This document shows, one piece after another, positions 55,370 to 64,000 of a stretch of DNA of 64,000 nucleotides. The position numbers and the translations under genes were made by a program. This DNA comes from Streptomyces griseus (GTDB lineage Bacteria; Actinomycetota; Actinomycetes; Streptomycetales; Streptomycetaceae): the NCBI RefSeq assembly GCF_900460065.1, contig NZ_UAVD01000007.1:1-64000 (forward strand), in the 5' to 3' direction. How positions within the stretch are numbered: the stretch's first letter is position 1; every line of letters begins with the position of its first letter. Below the pieces are notes generated by a model. It was not told where the DNA came from, did no database searches, and worked only from the letters and a program-made list of their open reading frames with translations.

Positions 55370-55807
55370 ATGTCGCTCTACGCCGCGTACGCCGGCAACC
55401 TCGACGCGCGGCTGATGACCCGCCGCGCCCCGCATTCCCCGATGCGCAGCACCGGCTGGCTCAACGGCTGGCGGCTGACCTTCGGCGGGGAGCAGATGGG
55501 CTGGGAGGGAGCGCTGGCCACCGTGGTGGAGGCGCCGCGCTCCCAGGTCTTCGTCGCCCTGTACGACCTGGCGCCGATGGACGAGGACTCCATGGATCGC
55601 TGGGAGGGTGTCGGACTCGACATCTACCGCCGGATGCGCATCCGCGTGCACACCCTGGACGGCGAGGAACCGGCCTGGATGTACGTGCTGAACGGTTACG
55701 AGGGCGGACTGCCGTCGGCGCGCTATCTCGGCGAGATCGCGGACGCCGCGGAGTCCGCCGGCGCACCGCACGACTATGTGATGGAGCTGCGCAAGCGCCC
55801 CTGCTGA
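55370..55807 (+). CDS. Gamma-glutamylcyclotransferase-like protein
   Basis: This 145-residue protein starts [21 protein letters not shown], matching the YGSNL-type substrate loop of the GGCT fold (here YAGNL). A later Glu in LDRWEG-like context ([14 protein letters not shown]) fits the catalytic acid. Family members cyclise gamma-glutamyl peptides, but many bacterial ones are uncharacterised. The gene is followed by the nucleoside phosphorylase promoter region. Confidence 0.8.
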   Translation: MSLYAAYAGNLDARLMTRRAPHSPMRSTGWLNGWRLTFGGEQMGWEGALATVVEAPRSQVFVALYDLAPMDEDSMDRWEGVGLDIYRRMRIRVHTLDGEEPAWMYVLNGYEGGLPSARYLGEIADAAESAGAPHDYVMELRKRPC

Positions 55808-55886
55808 GCAGGGCCGGAGACGGTCCGGCCGGACCGTGTTCGTGCGAAACCACAAAGACCCGCGGCACGTCTTTGCGCCCGTACAT

Positions 55887-55898
55887 CTACGCGCGTAG
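55887..55898. promoter_or_regulatory. Palindrome CTACGCGCGTAG upstream of the purine nucleoside phosphorylase gene
   Basis: This perfect 12-base palindrome lies 25 bases before the GTG start. The same 12 bases occur 13 bases before deoC. A GTACA element stands just upstream of both copies. A TACGCT sequence at 55911-55916 could be the -10, putting transcription start near the start codon. Confidence 0.7.
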
Positions 55899-55923
55899 GG
55901 ATCGAGCGGTTACGCTCGTCCGC

Positions 55924-56748
55924 GTGAACGCATCTGTTATTCCGGACAACATCCAGGGCGACCCGCGGGCAGCCGCCGCCGGGGCCGCCGCACGCCTGCG
56001 CGAGCTGACCGGCGCCGAGACCCATGACGTCGCCCTGGTCATGGGCTCCGGCTGGGCGCCCGCGGGCGAGGCACTCGGCGTCCCGGAGGCCGAGTTCCCC
56101 GTGACCGACCTGCCCGGCTTCCCGGCGCCCGCGGTCGAGGGCCACGGCGGCACGGTCCGGTCGTACCGCATCGGCGACAAGCGCGCCCTGGTCTTCCTCG
56201 GCCGCACGCACTTCTACGAGGGCCGGGGCGTCGCCGCCGTCGCCCACGGCGTCCGTACGGCGGTGGCCGCGGGCTGCGGGACCGTCATCCTGACGAACGG
56301 CTGCGGCGGTCTGCGCGAGGGCATGCGCCCGGGGCAGCCGGTCCTGATCAGCGACCACATCAACCTGACGGCCGCCTCCCCGATCATCGGCGCCAACTTC
56401 GTCGACCTGACCGACCTGTACTCCCCGCGGCTGCGCGCGCTGTGCAAGGAGATCGACGAGACCCTCGAAGAGGGCGTCTACGTCCAGTTCCCCGGCCCGC
56501 ACTACGAGACCCCGGCCGAGATCAACATGGTCCGGGTCATGGGCGGCGACCTGGTGGGCATGTCCACGGTCCTGGAGGCCATCGCGGCCCGGGAGGCGGG
56601 CGCCGAGGTGCTCGGCCTCTCCCTCGTCACCAACCTGGCGGCGGGCCTGTCCGGAGAGCCCCTCAACCACGAGGAGGTCCTCCAGGCCGGCCGCGACTCG
56701 GCGACCCGGATGGGCGCGCTGCTGGCCCGGGTGCTCGACCGCGTCTGA
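55924..56748 (+). CDS. punA: Purine nucleoside phosphorylase
   Basis: This 274-residue enzyme is of the trimeric, high-molecular-weight type ([62 protein letters not shown]). It splits purine (deoxy)nucleosides with phosphate into base and (deoxy)ribose 1-phosphate. The mutase and deoC genes that follow complete the route. The GTG at 55924 has no ribosome site and may be leaderless. The operator-like palindrome upstream suggests repression by a nucleoside-responsive regulator. Confidence 0.94.
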   Translation: MNASVIPDNIQGDPRAAAAGAAARLRELTGAETHDVALVMGSGWAPAGEALGVPEAEFPVTDLPGFPAPAVEGHGGTVRSYRIGDKRALVFLGRTHFYEGRGVAAVAHGVRTAVAAGCGTVILTNGCGGLREGMRPGQPVLISDHINLTAASPIIGANFVDLTDLYSPRLRALCKEIDETLEEGVYVQFPGPHYETPAEINMVRVMGGDLVGMSTVLEAIAAREAGAEVLGLSLVTNLAAGLSGEPLNHEEVLQAGRDSATRMGALLARVLDRV

Positions 56749-56989
56749 GCCGAGCCCTCCGGGACCGGTCCCGGCCGAGCCCTCCGGGGATCGGCTCCGC
56801 CCGTTCCCGCCTCTCCTCGGCCCGCCCGGCTGCCTTCCGGCCCGTCCGGCGCCAGAGGACCGGGGCCCGGGGCGGAGCCCCGGTTCCGGGAAGCGGCGGG
56901 GAGGGGAACAGCCCGCGCGGGCCCACCCACGCCCCGCGACACCCGCCCCCACCCCCGTACCCCCTCCGCACCCCCGAAAGGCGGACCCC

Positions 56990-58633
56990 GTGCAGCACGA
57001 CCTCATCGCGCAGGCCCATACCTGGCTGGCCGAGGATCCCGACCCCGAGACGCGCGCGGAGCTGGGCGCGATCGTCGAGGCGGGCGACACCCAGGAACTC
57101 GCCGCCCGCTTCGCGGGCACGCTCCAGTTCGGCACCGCCGGCCTGCGCGGGGAGCTCGGGGCCGGGCCGATGCGGATGAACCGGTCCGTGGTGATCCGGG
57201 CGGCGGCGGGGCTCGCCGCCTACCTGAAGGCCCAGGGGCAGGAGGGCGGGCTCGTCGTCATCGGCTACGACGCCCGCTACAAGTCGGCGGAGTTCGCGCG
57301 CGACACGGCGGCGGTGATGACGGGCGCCGGACTGCGTGCCGCCGTGCTCCCCCGCCCGCTCCCCACCCCCGTACTGGCGTACGCCATAAGGCACCTGGGC
57401 GCCGTCGCCGGCGTCGAGGTCACCGCCAGCCACAACCCGCCCCGCGACAACGGCTACAAGGTCTACCTCGGCGACGGCTCCCAGATCGTGCCCCCGGCGG
57501 ACGGCGAGATCGCGGCCGCCATCGACGCGGTCGGCCCGCTGGCGGGCGTCGTACGCCCCGAGGACGGCTGGGAGACCCTCGGCGACGAGGTCCTGGCCGC
57601 CTACCTCGCCCGTACGGACGCGGTCCTGGCCCCCGACAGCCCCCGTACCGCGCGCACGGTCTACACGGCCCTGCACGGCGTCGGCACCTCCGTGCTGACC
57701 GCCGCGTTCGCCCGGGCCGGTTTCCCGGAGCCGGTCCTCGTCGCCGAGCAGGCGGAGCCCGACCCCGCGTTCCCCACCGTGGCCTTCCCCAACCCGGAGG
57801 AGCCCGGCGCGATGGATCTCGCCTTCGCCACCGCACGCCGGGCGGCACCGGACCTGATCATCGCCAACGACCCGGACGCGGACCGCTGCGCCGTGGCCGT
57901 GCCCGACAGCTCCGTCGAGGGCGGCTGGCGGATGCTGCGCGGCGACGAGGTGGGCGCGCTGCTCGCCGCGCACCTGGTGGAGCGGGGCGCGACGGGGGTC
58001 TTCGCCGAGTCGATCGTCTCGTCGTCGCTGCTGGGCCGGATCGCGGAGAAGGCGGGCCTGGGCTACGAGGAGACGCTGACGGGCTTCAAGTGGATCGCCC
58101 GGGTGGACGGCCTGCGGTACGGCTACGAGGAGGCGCTCGGCTACTGCGTCGACCCCGAGGGCGTCCGCGACAAGGACGGCATCACCGCCGCCCTGCTCGT
58201 CGCCGAGCTCGCCTCCGTACTCAAGGAGCAGGGGGGCCGTACGCTCCTGGACCTGCTGGACGACCTGGCGCTCGCGCACGGCCTGCACGCCACCGACCAG
58301 CTCTCGGTGCGGGTGGAGGACCTCTCCGTCATCGCGGACGCCATGACCCGGCTCCGCGAGCGGCCGCCGACCGCCCTGGCCGGTCTCGCGGTCACCTCGG
58401 CCGAGGACCTGTCGCAGGGCACGGACCGGCTGCCGCCCACCGACGGGCTGCGCTACCGGCTGGAGGGGGCCCGGGTGATCGTCCGCCCGAGCGGCACCGA
58501 GCCGAAGCTGAAGTGCTACCTGGAGGTCGTCGTCCCGGTGGCGGACGCGGCCGGGCTGCCCGCAGCGCGGGCCCGGGGCGCCGAACTGCTCGCCGGGATC
58601 AAGCGGGACCTGGCGACGGCCGCGGGCATCTGA
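56990..58633 (+). CDS. Phosphohexo/phosphopentomutase
   Basis: This 547-residue alpha-D-phosphohexomutase family protein starts with GTG after GAAAGGCGG. The phospho-Ser is in VTASHNPPRDNGYK, the metal loop is ANDPDADRC, the sugar loop is GEEALGYC-like (YGYEEALGYC) and the phosphate loop is RPSGTEPKLK. Paralogues act on mannose, glucose or pentose phosphates. Its place between nucleoside phosphorylase and deoC favours (deoxy)ribose 1-phosphate as substrate, converting it to the 5-phosphate; this is inference. A strong terminator follows. Confidence 0.9.
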   Translation: MQHDLIAQAHTWLAEDPDPETRAELGAIVEAGDTQELAARFAGTLQFGTAGLRGELGAGPMRMNRSVVIRAAAGLAAYLKAQGQEGGLVVIGYDARYKSAEFARDTAAVMTGAGLRAAVLPRPLPTPVLAYAIRHLGAVAGVEVTASHNPPRDNGYKVYLGDGSQIVPPADGEIAAAIDAVGPLAGVVRPEDGWETLGDEVLAAYLARTDAVLAPDSPRTARTVYTALHGVGTSVLTAAFARAGFPEPVLVAEQAEPDPAFPTVAFPNPEEPGAMDLAFATARRAAPDLIIANDPDADRCAVAVPDSSVEGGWRMLRGDEVGALLAAHLVERGATGVFAESIVSSSLLGRIAEKAGLGYEETLTGFKWIARVDGLRYGYEEALGYCVDPEGVRDKDGITAALLVAELASVLKEQGGRTLLDLLDDLALAHGLHATDQLSVRVEDLSVIADAMTRLRERPPTALAGLAVTSAEDLSQGTDRLPPTDGLRYRLEGARVIVRPSGTEPKLKCYLEVVVPVADAAGLPAARARGAELLAGIKRDLATAAGI

Positions 58634-58653
58634 CCGGCAGAACGGCCGGAAGG

Positions 58654-58693
58654 CCGAAGGGCCGGCGCCCCGCGTGGGGTGCCGGCCCTTCGG
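58654..58693. terminator. Bidirectional terminator after the mutase gene
   Basis: CCGAAGGGCCGGC and GCCGGCCCTTCGG pair perfectly, with a further CCCC/GGGG stem inside. It serves the mutase gene and the convergent gene that ends at 58713. Confidence 0.9.
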
Positions 58694-58712
58694 CGCGTCC
58701 GGTGGCGTGGCC

Positions 58713-59351
58713 TCAGCCCACCGCCACCAGCACCACCAGCAGGATGGCCCCCGCGACGGCCGGGGCCATCACCTCGTACGCCCAGCGCACCGAGCCCCGG
58801 TCCGCGCCCTCCGGGGTCGTGTCGCCGGCCCGCTCGGCGATGTCCCGCAGATCGCGGACGGTCTGGTCGGCGGACGCGGTGCGCGCGGCCGCGTCGCGGA
58901 CGTCGGCACTGACCGACGTGCGGCCGTAGGGGTCGTCGTGCGCCGCGCGGGCCGCGCTGCGCGCCGCGCGCTTGCGGGCGCGCAGGGAGACCGGGATCGC
59001 CCACAGCTGGTACTTCGTGCCGTCCCGGGCGAGCAGTTCGGAGGAGTACGAGGCCCGTACGTCGGCGACCTCGGTCCAGGGCAGCCGGATCGTCCGGAAC
59101 GGGTTGCGGACCCGGATGCGCTCGTCGTTCGCGAAGACGGCGGGCCGCAGGGTGAACGCCACGACGAGCGGCACCACGAGGAGCAGCGCCGCCACCGCGA
59201 GCCACGGCGTCCGCCCCTCGCCCCGGATCATGGCGTCCCCGCCCATCCAGGCGATCAGCAGGAGCAGCAGCGACCCGCAGACCAGCGCGGCCACGGAACG
59301 GTAGGTCCGGTCGGCGTGGGGCGGCTCTGCGGGGGGTGTGGGGCTCGTCAT
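58713..59351 (-). CDS. PH domain-containing membrane protein
   Basis: The ATG at 59351 gives 212 residues. Two membrane helices lie at about residues 20-75 (VAALVCGSLLLLLIAWMGG, WLAVAALLLVVPLVVAFTL). A bacterial PH-like segment follows (FANDERIRVRNPFRTIRLPWTEVADVRA). A helical charged stretch and one last helix (VMAPAVAGAILLVVLVAVG) end the protein. Proteins of this type are widespread in actinobacteria without a known role. The promoter region is shared with the divergent deoC. Confidence 0.8.
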   Translation of the reverse strand: MTSPTPPAEPPHADRTYRSVAALVCGSLLLLLIAWMGGDAMIRGEGRTPWLAVAALLLVVPLVVAFTLRPAVFANDERIRVRNPFRTIRLPWTEVADVRASYSSELLARDGTKYQLWAIPVSLRARKRAARSAARAAHDDPYGRTSVSADVRDAAARTASADQTVRDLRDIAERAGDTTPEGADRGSVRWAYEVMAPAVAGAILLVVLVAVG

Positions 59352-59454
59352 GGGGCCGATTGTGCCCGATGGGCGTCCGGCCCGGCGGAGCGCCCGCCCG
59401 CGCTCGCGCGCCAGGGTCGGATCGCGCGGACGGCCCGGCCCCCTGTACAGGTCG

Positions 59455-59466
59455 CTACGCGCGTAG
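59455..59466. promoter_or_regulatory. Palindrome CTACGCGCGTAG upstream of deoC
   Basis: The 12 bases are identical to the site at 55887-55898. Its right edge overlaps a possible -10 (TAGATA, 59464-59469), so a bound repressor would block transcription, and the mRNA may start at or next to the GTG at 59480. Confidence 0.7.
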
Positions 59467-59479
59467 ATATGCTCCCCTG

Positions 59480-60433
59480 GTGACCATGCCCACCACTGCT
59501 CCCGCATTTTCCGACGCGACGGCGTCCGACAGTGCGCTGCGCCGCTTCCTGTTCGGGCTGCCCGGCGTCGACGCCGTCGGCCTCGAAGCGCGCGCCGCCT
59601 CCCTCGGAACCCGTTCGATCAAGACGACGGCCAAGGCGTACGCCATCGATCTCGCCATCTCGATGATCGACCTGACGACGCTGGAAGGCGCGGACACCCC
59701 GGGCAAGGTCCGGGCTCTCGCCGCCAAGGCCGTCAACCCCGATCCGACCGACCGAACGACCCCGCGCACCGCCGCGGTCTGCGTCTACCCCGACATGGCG
59801 GCCACCGCCGCCGCCGCGCTGGCCGGCTCCGGTGTGAAGGTGGCGTCCGTGGCGACCGCCTTCCCGGCGGGCCGCGCGGCGCTGGACGTCAAGCTCGCGG
59901 ACGTCCGCGACGCCGTGGCGGCCGGGGCCGACGAGATCGACATGGTGATCGACCGGGGGGCGTTCCTCTCCGGCCGGTTCCTGAAGGTCTACGAGGAGAT
60001 CGTGGCCGTGAAGGCCGAGTGCGGCGCCGCCCGGCTCAAGGTGATCTTCGAGACCGGCGAGCTGTCCACGTACGACAACATCCGCCGGGCCTCCTGGATC
60101 GGGATGCTGGCGGGCGCGGACTTCATCAAGACGTCGACCGGCAAGGTGGCCACCAACGCCACCCCCGCCAACACGCTCCTCATGCTGGAGGCCGTCCGCG
60201 ACTTCCGGGCGCAGACCGGTACGCAGATCGGCGTGAAGCCGGCCGGCGGTATCCGCACCACCAAGGACGCGGTGAAGTTCCTGGTCCTGGTGAACGAGAC
60301 GGCGGGCGAGGACTGGCTGGACCCGCACTGGTTCCGGTTCGGCGCCTCCAGCCTGCTCAACGACCTGCTGATGCAGCGCCAGAAGCTCAGCACCGGCCGT
60401 TACTCCGGCCCCGATTACGTGACGGTGGACTGA
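59480..60433 (+). CDS. deoC: Deoxyribose-phosphate aldolase
   Basis: This 317-residue protein cleaves 2-deoxyribose 5-phosphate to acetaldehyde and glyceraldehyde 3-phosphate. The Schiff-base lysine is in ADFIKTSTGK and the proton-relay lysine in GVKPAGGIR; the Asp region is EIDMVIDRGAF. It is longer than the about 220-residue E. coli-like forms, as is usual for the longer subgroup. The GTG at 59480 (or ATG at 59486) lacks a ribosome site. The acetaldehyde could be taken by the aldehyde dehydrogenase 6 bases downstream. Confidence 0.95.
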   Translation: MTMPTTAPAFSDATASDSALRRFLFGLPGVDAVGLEARAASLGTRSIKTTAKAYAIDLAISMIDLTTLEGADTPGKVRALAAKAVNPDPTDRTTPRTAAVCVYPDMAATAAAALAGSGVKVASVATAFPAGRAALDVKLADVRDAVAAGADEIDMVIDRGAFLSGRFLKVYEEIVAVKAECGAARLKVIFETGELSTYDNIRRASWIGMLAGADFIKTSTGKVATNATPANTLLMLEAVRDFRAQTGTQIGVKPAGGIRTTKDAVKFLVLVNETAGEDWLDPHWFRFGASSLLNDLLMQRQKLSTGRYSGPDYVTVD

Positions 60434-60438
60434 TAGCC

Positions 60439-61875
60439 ATGGCATCCGCATTCGAGTACGCACCGGCGCCGGAGTCCCGCTCCGTCGTCGACATCGCCCC
60501 CTCCTACGGGCTGTTCATCGACGGCGAGTTCACCGAGGCCGCCGACGGCAAGGTCTTCAAGACCGTCTCGCCGAGCAGCGAGGAGGTCCTCTCCGAGGTC
60601 GCGCGGGCCGGCGCGGCGGACGTGGACCGGGCCGTGAAGGCGGCGCGGAAGGCGTTCGAGAAGTGGTCGGCGCTGCCCGGCTCCGAGCGCGCGAAGTACC
60701 TGTTCCGGATCGCCCGGATCATCCAGGAGCGCAGCCGTGAGCTGGCCGTCCTGGAGACCCTCGACAACGGCAAGCCGATCAAGGAGACCCGCGACGCGGA
60801 CCTCCCGCTGGTCGCCGCGCACTTCTTCTACTACGCGGGCTGGGCCGACAAGCTGGACCACGCGGGGTACGGGGCGAACCCGCGCCCGCTGGGCGTGGCC
60901 GGGCAGGTCATCCCGTGGAACTTCCCGCTGCTGATGCTCGCGTGGAAGATCGCCCCGGCGCTCGCCACGGGCAACACGGTGGTCCTGAAGCCCGCCGAGA
61001 CGACCCCGCTGAGCGCCCTGTTCTTCGCGGACATCTGCCGCCAGGCCGGGCTGCCGAAGGGTGTCGTCAACATCCTGACGGGTTACGGGGACGCGGGCGA
61101 GGCCCTCGTCACGCACCCGGACGTCGACAAGGTCGCCTTCACCGGTTCGACCGCCGTCGGCAAGGCCATCGCGCGCTCCGTCGCGGGCACGGACAAGAAG
61201 GTCACGCTGGAGCTGGGCGGCAAGGGCGCGAACATCGTGTTCGACGACGCCCCGATCGACCAGGCCGTCGAGGGCATCGTCACCGGGATCTTCTTCAACC
61301 AGGGCCAGGTCTGCTGCGCGGGCTCCCGGCTGCTGGTCCAGGAGTCGGTCCAGGACGAGGTGCTGGACGCGCTCAAGCGCCGGCTCTCCACGCTGCGCCT
61401 GGGCGACCCGCTGGACAAGAACACCGACATCGGCGCGATCAACTCCGCCGAGCAGCTCGCCCGGATCACCGCTCTGGTGGAGACCGGCGAGGCGGAGGGC
61501 GCGGAGCGCTGGAGCGCGCCGTGCGAACTGCCCTCGTCGGGCTACTGGTTCGCGCCGACGCTGTTCACGAACGTCACCCAGGCGCACACGGTGGCCCGGG
61601 ACGAGATCTTCGGCCCGGTGCTCTCCGTCCTCTCCTTCCGCACCCCGGACGAGGCGGTCGCCAAGGCGAACAACAGCCAGTACGGCCTCTCGGCCGGCAT
61701 CTGGACGGAGAAGGGCTCCCGGATCCTCGCGGTGGCGAACAAGCTCCGCGCGGGCGTCGTCTGGGCCAACACGTTCAACAAGTTCGACCCGACGTCGCCG
61801 TTCGGCGGCTACAAGGAGTCGGGCTTCGGCCGCGAGGGCGGCCGCCACGGCCTGGAGGCGTACCTCGATGTCTGA
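60439..61875 (+). CDS. Aldehyde dehydrogenase
   Basis: This 478-residue member of the ALDH superfamily is complete: NAD-binding VIPWNFPLLMLAWKIAPAL and FTGSTAVGK, the catalytic Glu in LELGGKGA, the catalytic Cys in NQGQVCCAGSR, and EIFGPVLSV. It starts 6 bases after deoC, so it is in the same operon. Oxidation of acetaldehyde from DeoC to acetate is a sensible role. It overlaps the next gene by 8 bases. Confidence 0.93.
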   Translation: MASAFEYAPAPESRSVVDIAPSYGLFIDGEFTEAADGKVFKTVSPSSEEVLSEVARAGAADVDRAVKAARKAFEKWSALPGSERAKYLFRIARIIQERSRELAVLETLDNGKPIKETRDADLPLVAAHFFYYAGWADKLDHAGYGANPRPLGVAGQVIPWNFPLLMLAWKIAPALATGNTVVLKPAETTPLSALFFADICRQAGLPKGVVNILTGYGDAGEALVTHPDVDKVAFTGSTAVGKAIARSVAGTDKKVTLELGGKGANIVFDDAPIDQAVEGIVTGIFFNQGQVCCAGSRLLVQESVQDEVLDALKRRLSTLRLGDPLDKNTDIGAINSAEQLARITALVETGEAEGAERWSAPCELPSSGYWFAPTLFTNVTQAHTVARDEIFGPVLSVLSFRTPDEAVAKANNSQYGLSAGIWTEKGSRILAVANKLRAGVVWANTFNKFDPTSPFGGYKESGFGREGGRHGLEAYLDV

Positions 61876-62785
61876 TCAGAACCGTCTTGGCGTCTTCAAG
61901 ACCTACAAGCTGTACGTCGGGGGCAAGTTCCCCCGCTCCGAGAGCGGCCGGGTGTACGAGGTGACCGACTCCAAGGGCCAGTGGCTCGCCAACGCGCCGC
62001 AGTCCTCCCGCAAGGACGCGCGCGACGCGGTCGTGGCCGCGCGCAAGGCGTTCGGCGGCTGGTCGGGCGCGACCGCGTACAACCGCGGCCAGGTCCTCTA
62101 CCGGGTCGCCGAGATGCTGGAGGGCCGCAAGGAGCAGTTCGTCCGCGAGGTCGCGGCGTCCGAGGGGCTGTCGAAGTCCAAGGCGGCGGCCGTCGTCGAC
62201 GCGGCGATCGACCGCTGGGTCTGGTACGCGGGCTGGACCGACAAGATCGGGCAGATCTCCGGCGGGGCGAACCCGGTCGCGGGCCCCTTCTTCAACCTCT
62301 CCACCCCGGAGCCGACCGGTGTGGTCGCGGTCCTCGCGCCGCGGAAGTCCTCGCTGCTCGGCCTGGTCTCGGTGATCGCCCCGGTGATCGCGACCGGCAA
62401 CACGGCCGTCGTCGTCGCCTCGGCGGACGCCCCCCTGCCCGCGCTGTCGCTGGGCGAGGTACTGGCCACCTCCGACGTGCCCGGCGGTGTGGTCAACATC
62501 CTGTCGGGCGTCACGGCGGAGATCGCGGCGCCGCTCGCCGCCCACCAGGACGTCAACGCGATCGACCTCACCGGCGCGGACGCCGCGCTGGCGAAGGAGC
62601 TGGAGATCGCGGCGGCGGACAACCTGAAGCGCGTGCTGCGCCCGCGGCCCGCGGGGGCCGACGGCGCGTCCGACTCCACCGACTGGTCGGCCGCCCCCGG
62701 CACGCACCGCCTGACGGCGTTCCTGGAGACCAAGACGGTGTGGCACCCGACGGGCGCCCTGGGAGCCTCCGGCTCCTCGTACTGA
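61868..62785 (+). CDS. Shortened aldehyde dehydrogenase-like protein without catalytic Cys
   Basis: This 305-residue protein begins like an ALDH (KLYVGGKFPRSESGRVYEV, AARKAFGGWSGATAYNRGQVLYRVAEML, PTGVVAVLAPRKSSLLGL, VIATGNTAVVV). It ends after the region that should bind NAD and lacks the catalytic Cys half. The GTAV/FTGS motif is lost (AIDLTGADAAL). The frame is clean and overlaps the intact ALDH by 8 bases, so it is expressed and not debris. A partner or regulatory role with the full-length enzyme is possible. Confidence 0.85.
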   Translation: MSDQNRLGVFKTYKLYVGGKFPRSESGRVYEVTDSKGQWLANAPQSSRKDARDAVVAARKAFGGWSGATAYNRGQVLYRVAEMLEGRKEQFVREVAASEGLSKSKAAAVVDAAIDRWVWYAGWTDKIGQISGGANPVAGPFFNLSTPEPTGVVAVLAPRKSSLLGLVSVIAPVIATGNTAVVVASADAPLPALSLGEVLATSDVPGGVVNILSGVTAEIAAPLAAHQDVNAIDLTGADAALAKELEIAAADNLKRVLRPRPAGADGASDSTDWSAAPGTHRLTAFLETKTVWHPTGALGASGSSY

Positions 62786-62800
62786 CGCCCACCCGGTGCC

Positions 62801-62840
62801 CGGACGGGGCCGCCCTCCCACCCCGGGGCGGCCCCGTCCG
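62801..62840 (+). terminator. Terminator of the deoC operon
   Basis: CGGACGGGGCCGCC pairs perfectly with GGCGGCCCCGTCCG, 15 bases after the stop; it also lies 20 bases after the convergent stop at 62861. Confidence 0.88.
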
Positions 62841-62860
62841 CCGTTCCTCCGCGCCGGGCG

Positions 62861-63280
62861 TCAGCCGGTGACGAGCCCGGTCACCGTCCCCACCACGGGC
62901 AGATCGCTCAGCGAGCCGCCGCTGGTGATCGGGTCCGTGAGGACGGCCGTGGTCAGCGGCTGGAAGTCCGCGATCTGGGTGCCCACGGCGTTGTCCAGGG
63001 GGTCCACCCCGGTGTTGGCCAGCGGGTCCAGCTGGAGGTCGGTGATCGGGGCGACACTGCTGGCCAGCGAGGTCCCGAGCGCGCTGGTCACCGCCGGTCC
63101 GGCGGTCTCGCCGACCGCCTGGAGCGCCGAGGCGCCCTGGTCCGGGATCTCCGCGACCGGGGGCAGCTGAACGGCCCCGGCGGAGCCCGCGCCGGCGCCC
63201 AGGGCGGCCCCCAGGGCGGTGATGGTCAGACCGGCGCGCAGCAGGGCGCGACGCTCGGGCTTACGTGCATGAAGTGCCAT
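62861..63280 (-). CDS. Small secreted protein of unknown function
   Basis: The ATG at 63280 follows AGGTGG and gives 139 residues. A signal peptide is clear (basic start, ALLRAGLTITALGAALGAGAG, cleavage near AGSAGA). The mature part is Pro/Leu/Val/Thr-rich with few charges (LPPVAEIPDQGASALQAVGE, ending VVGTVTGLVTG). The style resembles secreted ATP-binding-free wall-associated proteins seen in Streptomyces, but I recognise no family. Confidence 0.75.
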   Translation of the reverse strand: MALHARKPERRALLRAGLTITALGAALGAGAGSAGAVQLPPVAEIPDQGASALQAVGETAGPAVTSALGTSLASSVAPITDLQLDPLANTGVDPLDNAVGTQIADFQPLTTAVLTDPITSGGSLSDLPVVGTVTGLVTG

Positions 63281-63408
63281 GTTTTCCACCTGATCGAACC
63301 TGGTCGGGTAATCGTCTGTGCGCGCAGAGTAGTTGAGGTGTGATGCTGGATACCAACAGGAGGCCCGAGGGGTCCCCTGCGCGGGTCAATGCCTCACACT
63401 TCTGTTCT

Positions 63409-64000
63409 GTGAGTTCCCAACCGATCCCGACCCGCGTCGTGCTGCTCGCGGGCCCTTCCGGCTCCGGCAAGTCCGTCCTGGCCGCCCGCACCGGCCTCCC
63501 GGTGCTGCGCCTGGACGACTTCTACAAGGAGCACGACGACCCGACGCTGCCGCGGGTCCCCGGCTCCACGGACATCGACTGGGACTCCGCCGGGTCCTGG
63601 GACGCGGACGCGGCGGTGGCCGCCATCGCCGAGCTGTGCCGGTGCGGGCGCACGGACGTGCCGGTGTACGACATCGCCACCAGCTCCCGTACGGACCACG
63701 AGGTCTTCCACATCGAGCGGTCACCGCTGTTCGTGGCCGAGGGCATCTTCGCGGCGGACATCGTGGCGCGCTGCCAGGAACTGGGCCTGCTGGCCGACGC
63801 GCTGTGCCTGCGCGGCCGTCCGTCCACCACGTTCCGCCGCCGCCTGGTGCGGGATCTGCGCGAGGGCCGCAAGTCGGTGCCGTTCCTGCTGCGGCGGGGC
63901 TGGCGGCTGATGCGGGCCGAACGCCGCATCGTGGCCCGCCAGACGGCGCTGGGGGCGCACCCCTGCGGCAAGGAGGAGGCGCTGGGGCGGTTCGCCGCCG
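63409..64000 (+). CDS. Uridine kinase-like P-loop protein (3' partial)
   Basis: A GTG at 63409 opens a frame that runs off the right edge (about 197 residues seen). It has a Walker A motif LLAGPSGSGKSVLA, then LPVLRLDDFYKEHDDPTLP and VPVYDIATSSRTD, and a Walker-B-like LFVAEGIFAADIV. These match the actinobacterial uridine kinase-like group. Next to nucleoside breakdown genes, nucleoside phosphorylation makes sense. The C-terminus is outside the window. Confidence 0.85.
   Translation, partial: MSSQPIPTRVVLLAGPSGSGKSVLAARTGLPVLRLDDFYKEHDDPTLPRVPGSTDIDWDSAGSWDADAAVAAIAELCRCGRTDVPVYDIATSSRTDHEVFHIERSPLFVAEGIFAADIVARCQELGLLADALCLRGRPSTTFRRRLVRDLREGRKSVPFLLRRGWRLMRAERRIVARQTALGAHPCGKEEALGRFAA

Overview
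The base composition (very high GC), frequent GTG starts, gene families and gene order all point to a Streptomyces chromosome or a close relative. The window splits into two parts. On the left (1 to about 29.1 kb) is part of a non-ribosomal peptide biosynthetic cluster that runs off the left edge. On the right (about 29.4 to 64 kb) is ordinary core metabolism and envelope biology.

The cluster is read entirely on the minus strand, from 29137 leftwards, with several 4-base start/stop overlaps, so it behaves like one long operon. In transcription order it encodes: a BesD/HalD-type iron/2-oxoglutarate enzyme with a halogenase-like His-Trp-Gly metal motif; an isochorismatase-family hydrolase; a membrane M28 peptidase; a fused ABC exporter; a starter NRPS (FAAL-ACP-C-A-PCP); a cation/proton antiporter; an unusual SHMT homologue; an SbnA/SbnB pair that makes L-2,3-diaminopropionate; an MbtH protein; a second NRPS (C-A-PCP-C); and a third, multimodular NRPS whose first A domain looks Asn-specific and which continues past position 1. 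The inferred product is an N-acylated peptide containing diaminopropionate and perhaps a chlorinated amino acid. I do not recognise the cluster as a described one.

The two modules of the third NRPS carry almost identical PCP-C blocks (about 1.45 kb). Four apparent frameshifts lie between 2.57 and 3.60 kb, in and next to one copy. They are best read as sequence or assembly errors until checked.

The right part begins with a small unknown gene and a TetR/hydrolase pair that share a perfect 27-bp operator. It continues with an XRE regulator, gdhA, small membrane proteins, an octamer minisatellite, a secreted tripeptidyl-aminopeptidase-like enzyme, an L,D-transpeptidase lipoprotein and a small LAXTG sortase substrate. 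Next come hutH, a GAF-GGDEF cyclase, an enoyl-CoA hydratase, adenylate cyclase and birA. The acyl-CoA carboxylase genes (pccB, pccE, accA2) follow with maf, and BirA presumably biotinylates AccA2.

The last block is nucleoside catabolism: a DeoR regulator, a flavoprotein quinone reductase, purine nucleoside phosphorylase, a phosphosugar mutase, deoC, two aldehyde dehydrogenase-family proteins and a truncated uridine-kinase-like gene. A shared palindrome, CTACGCGCGTAG, precedes both the phosphorylase gene and deoC and probably ties them into one regulon.
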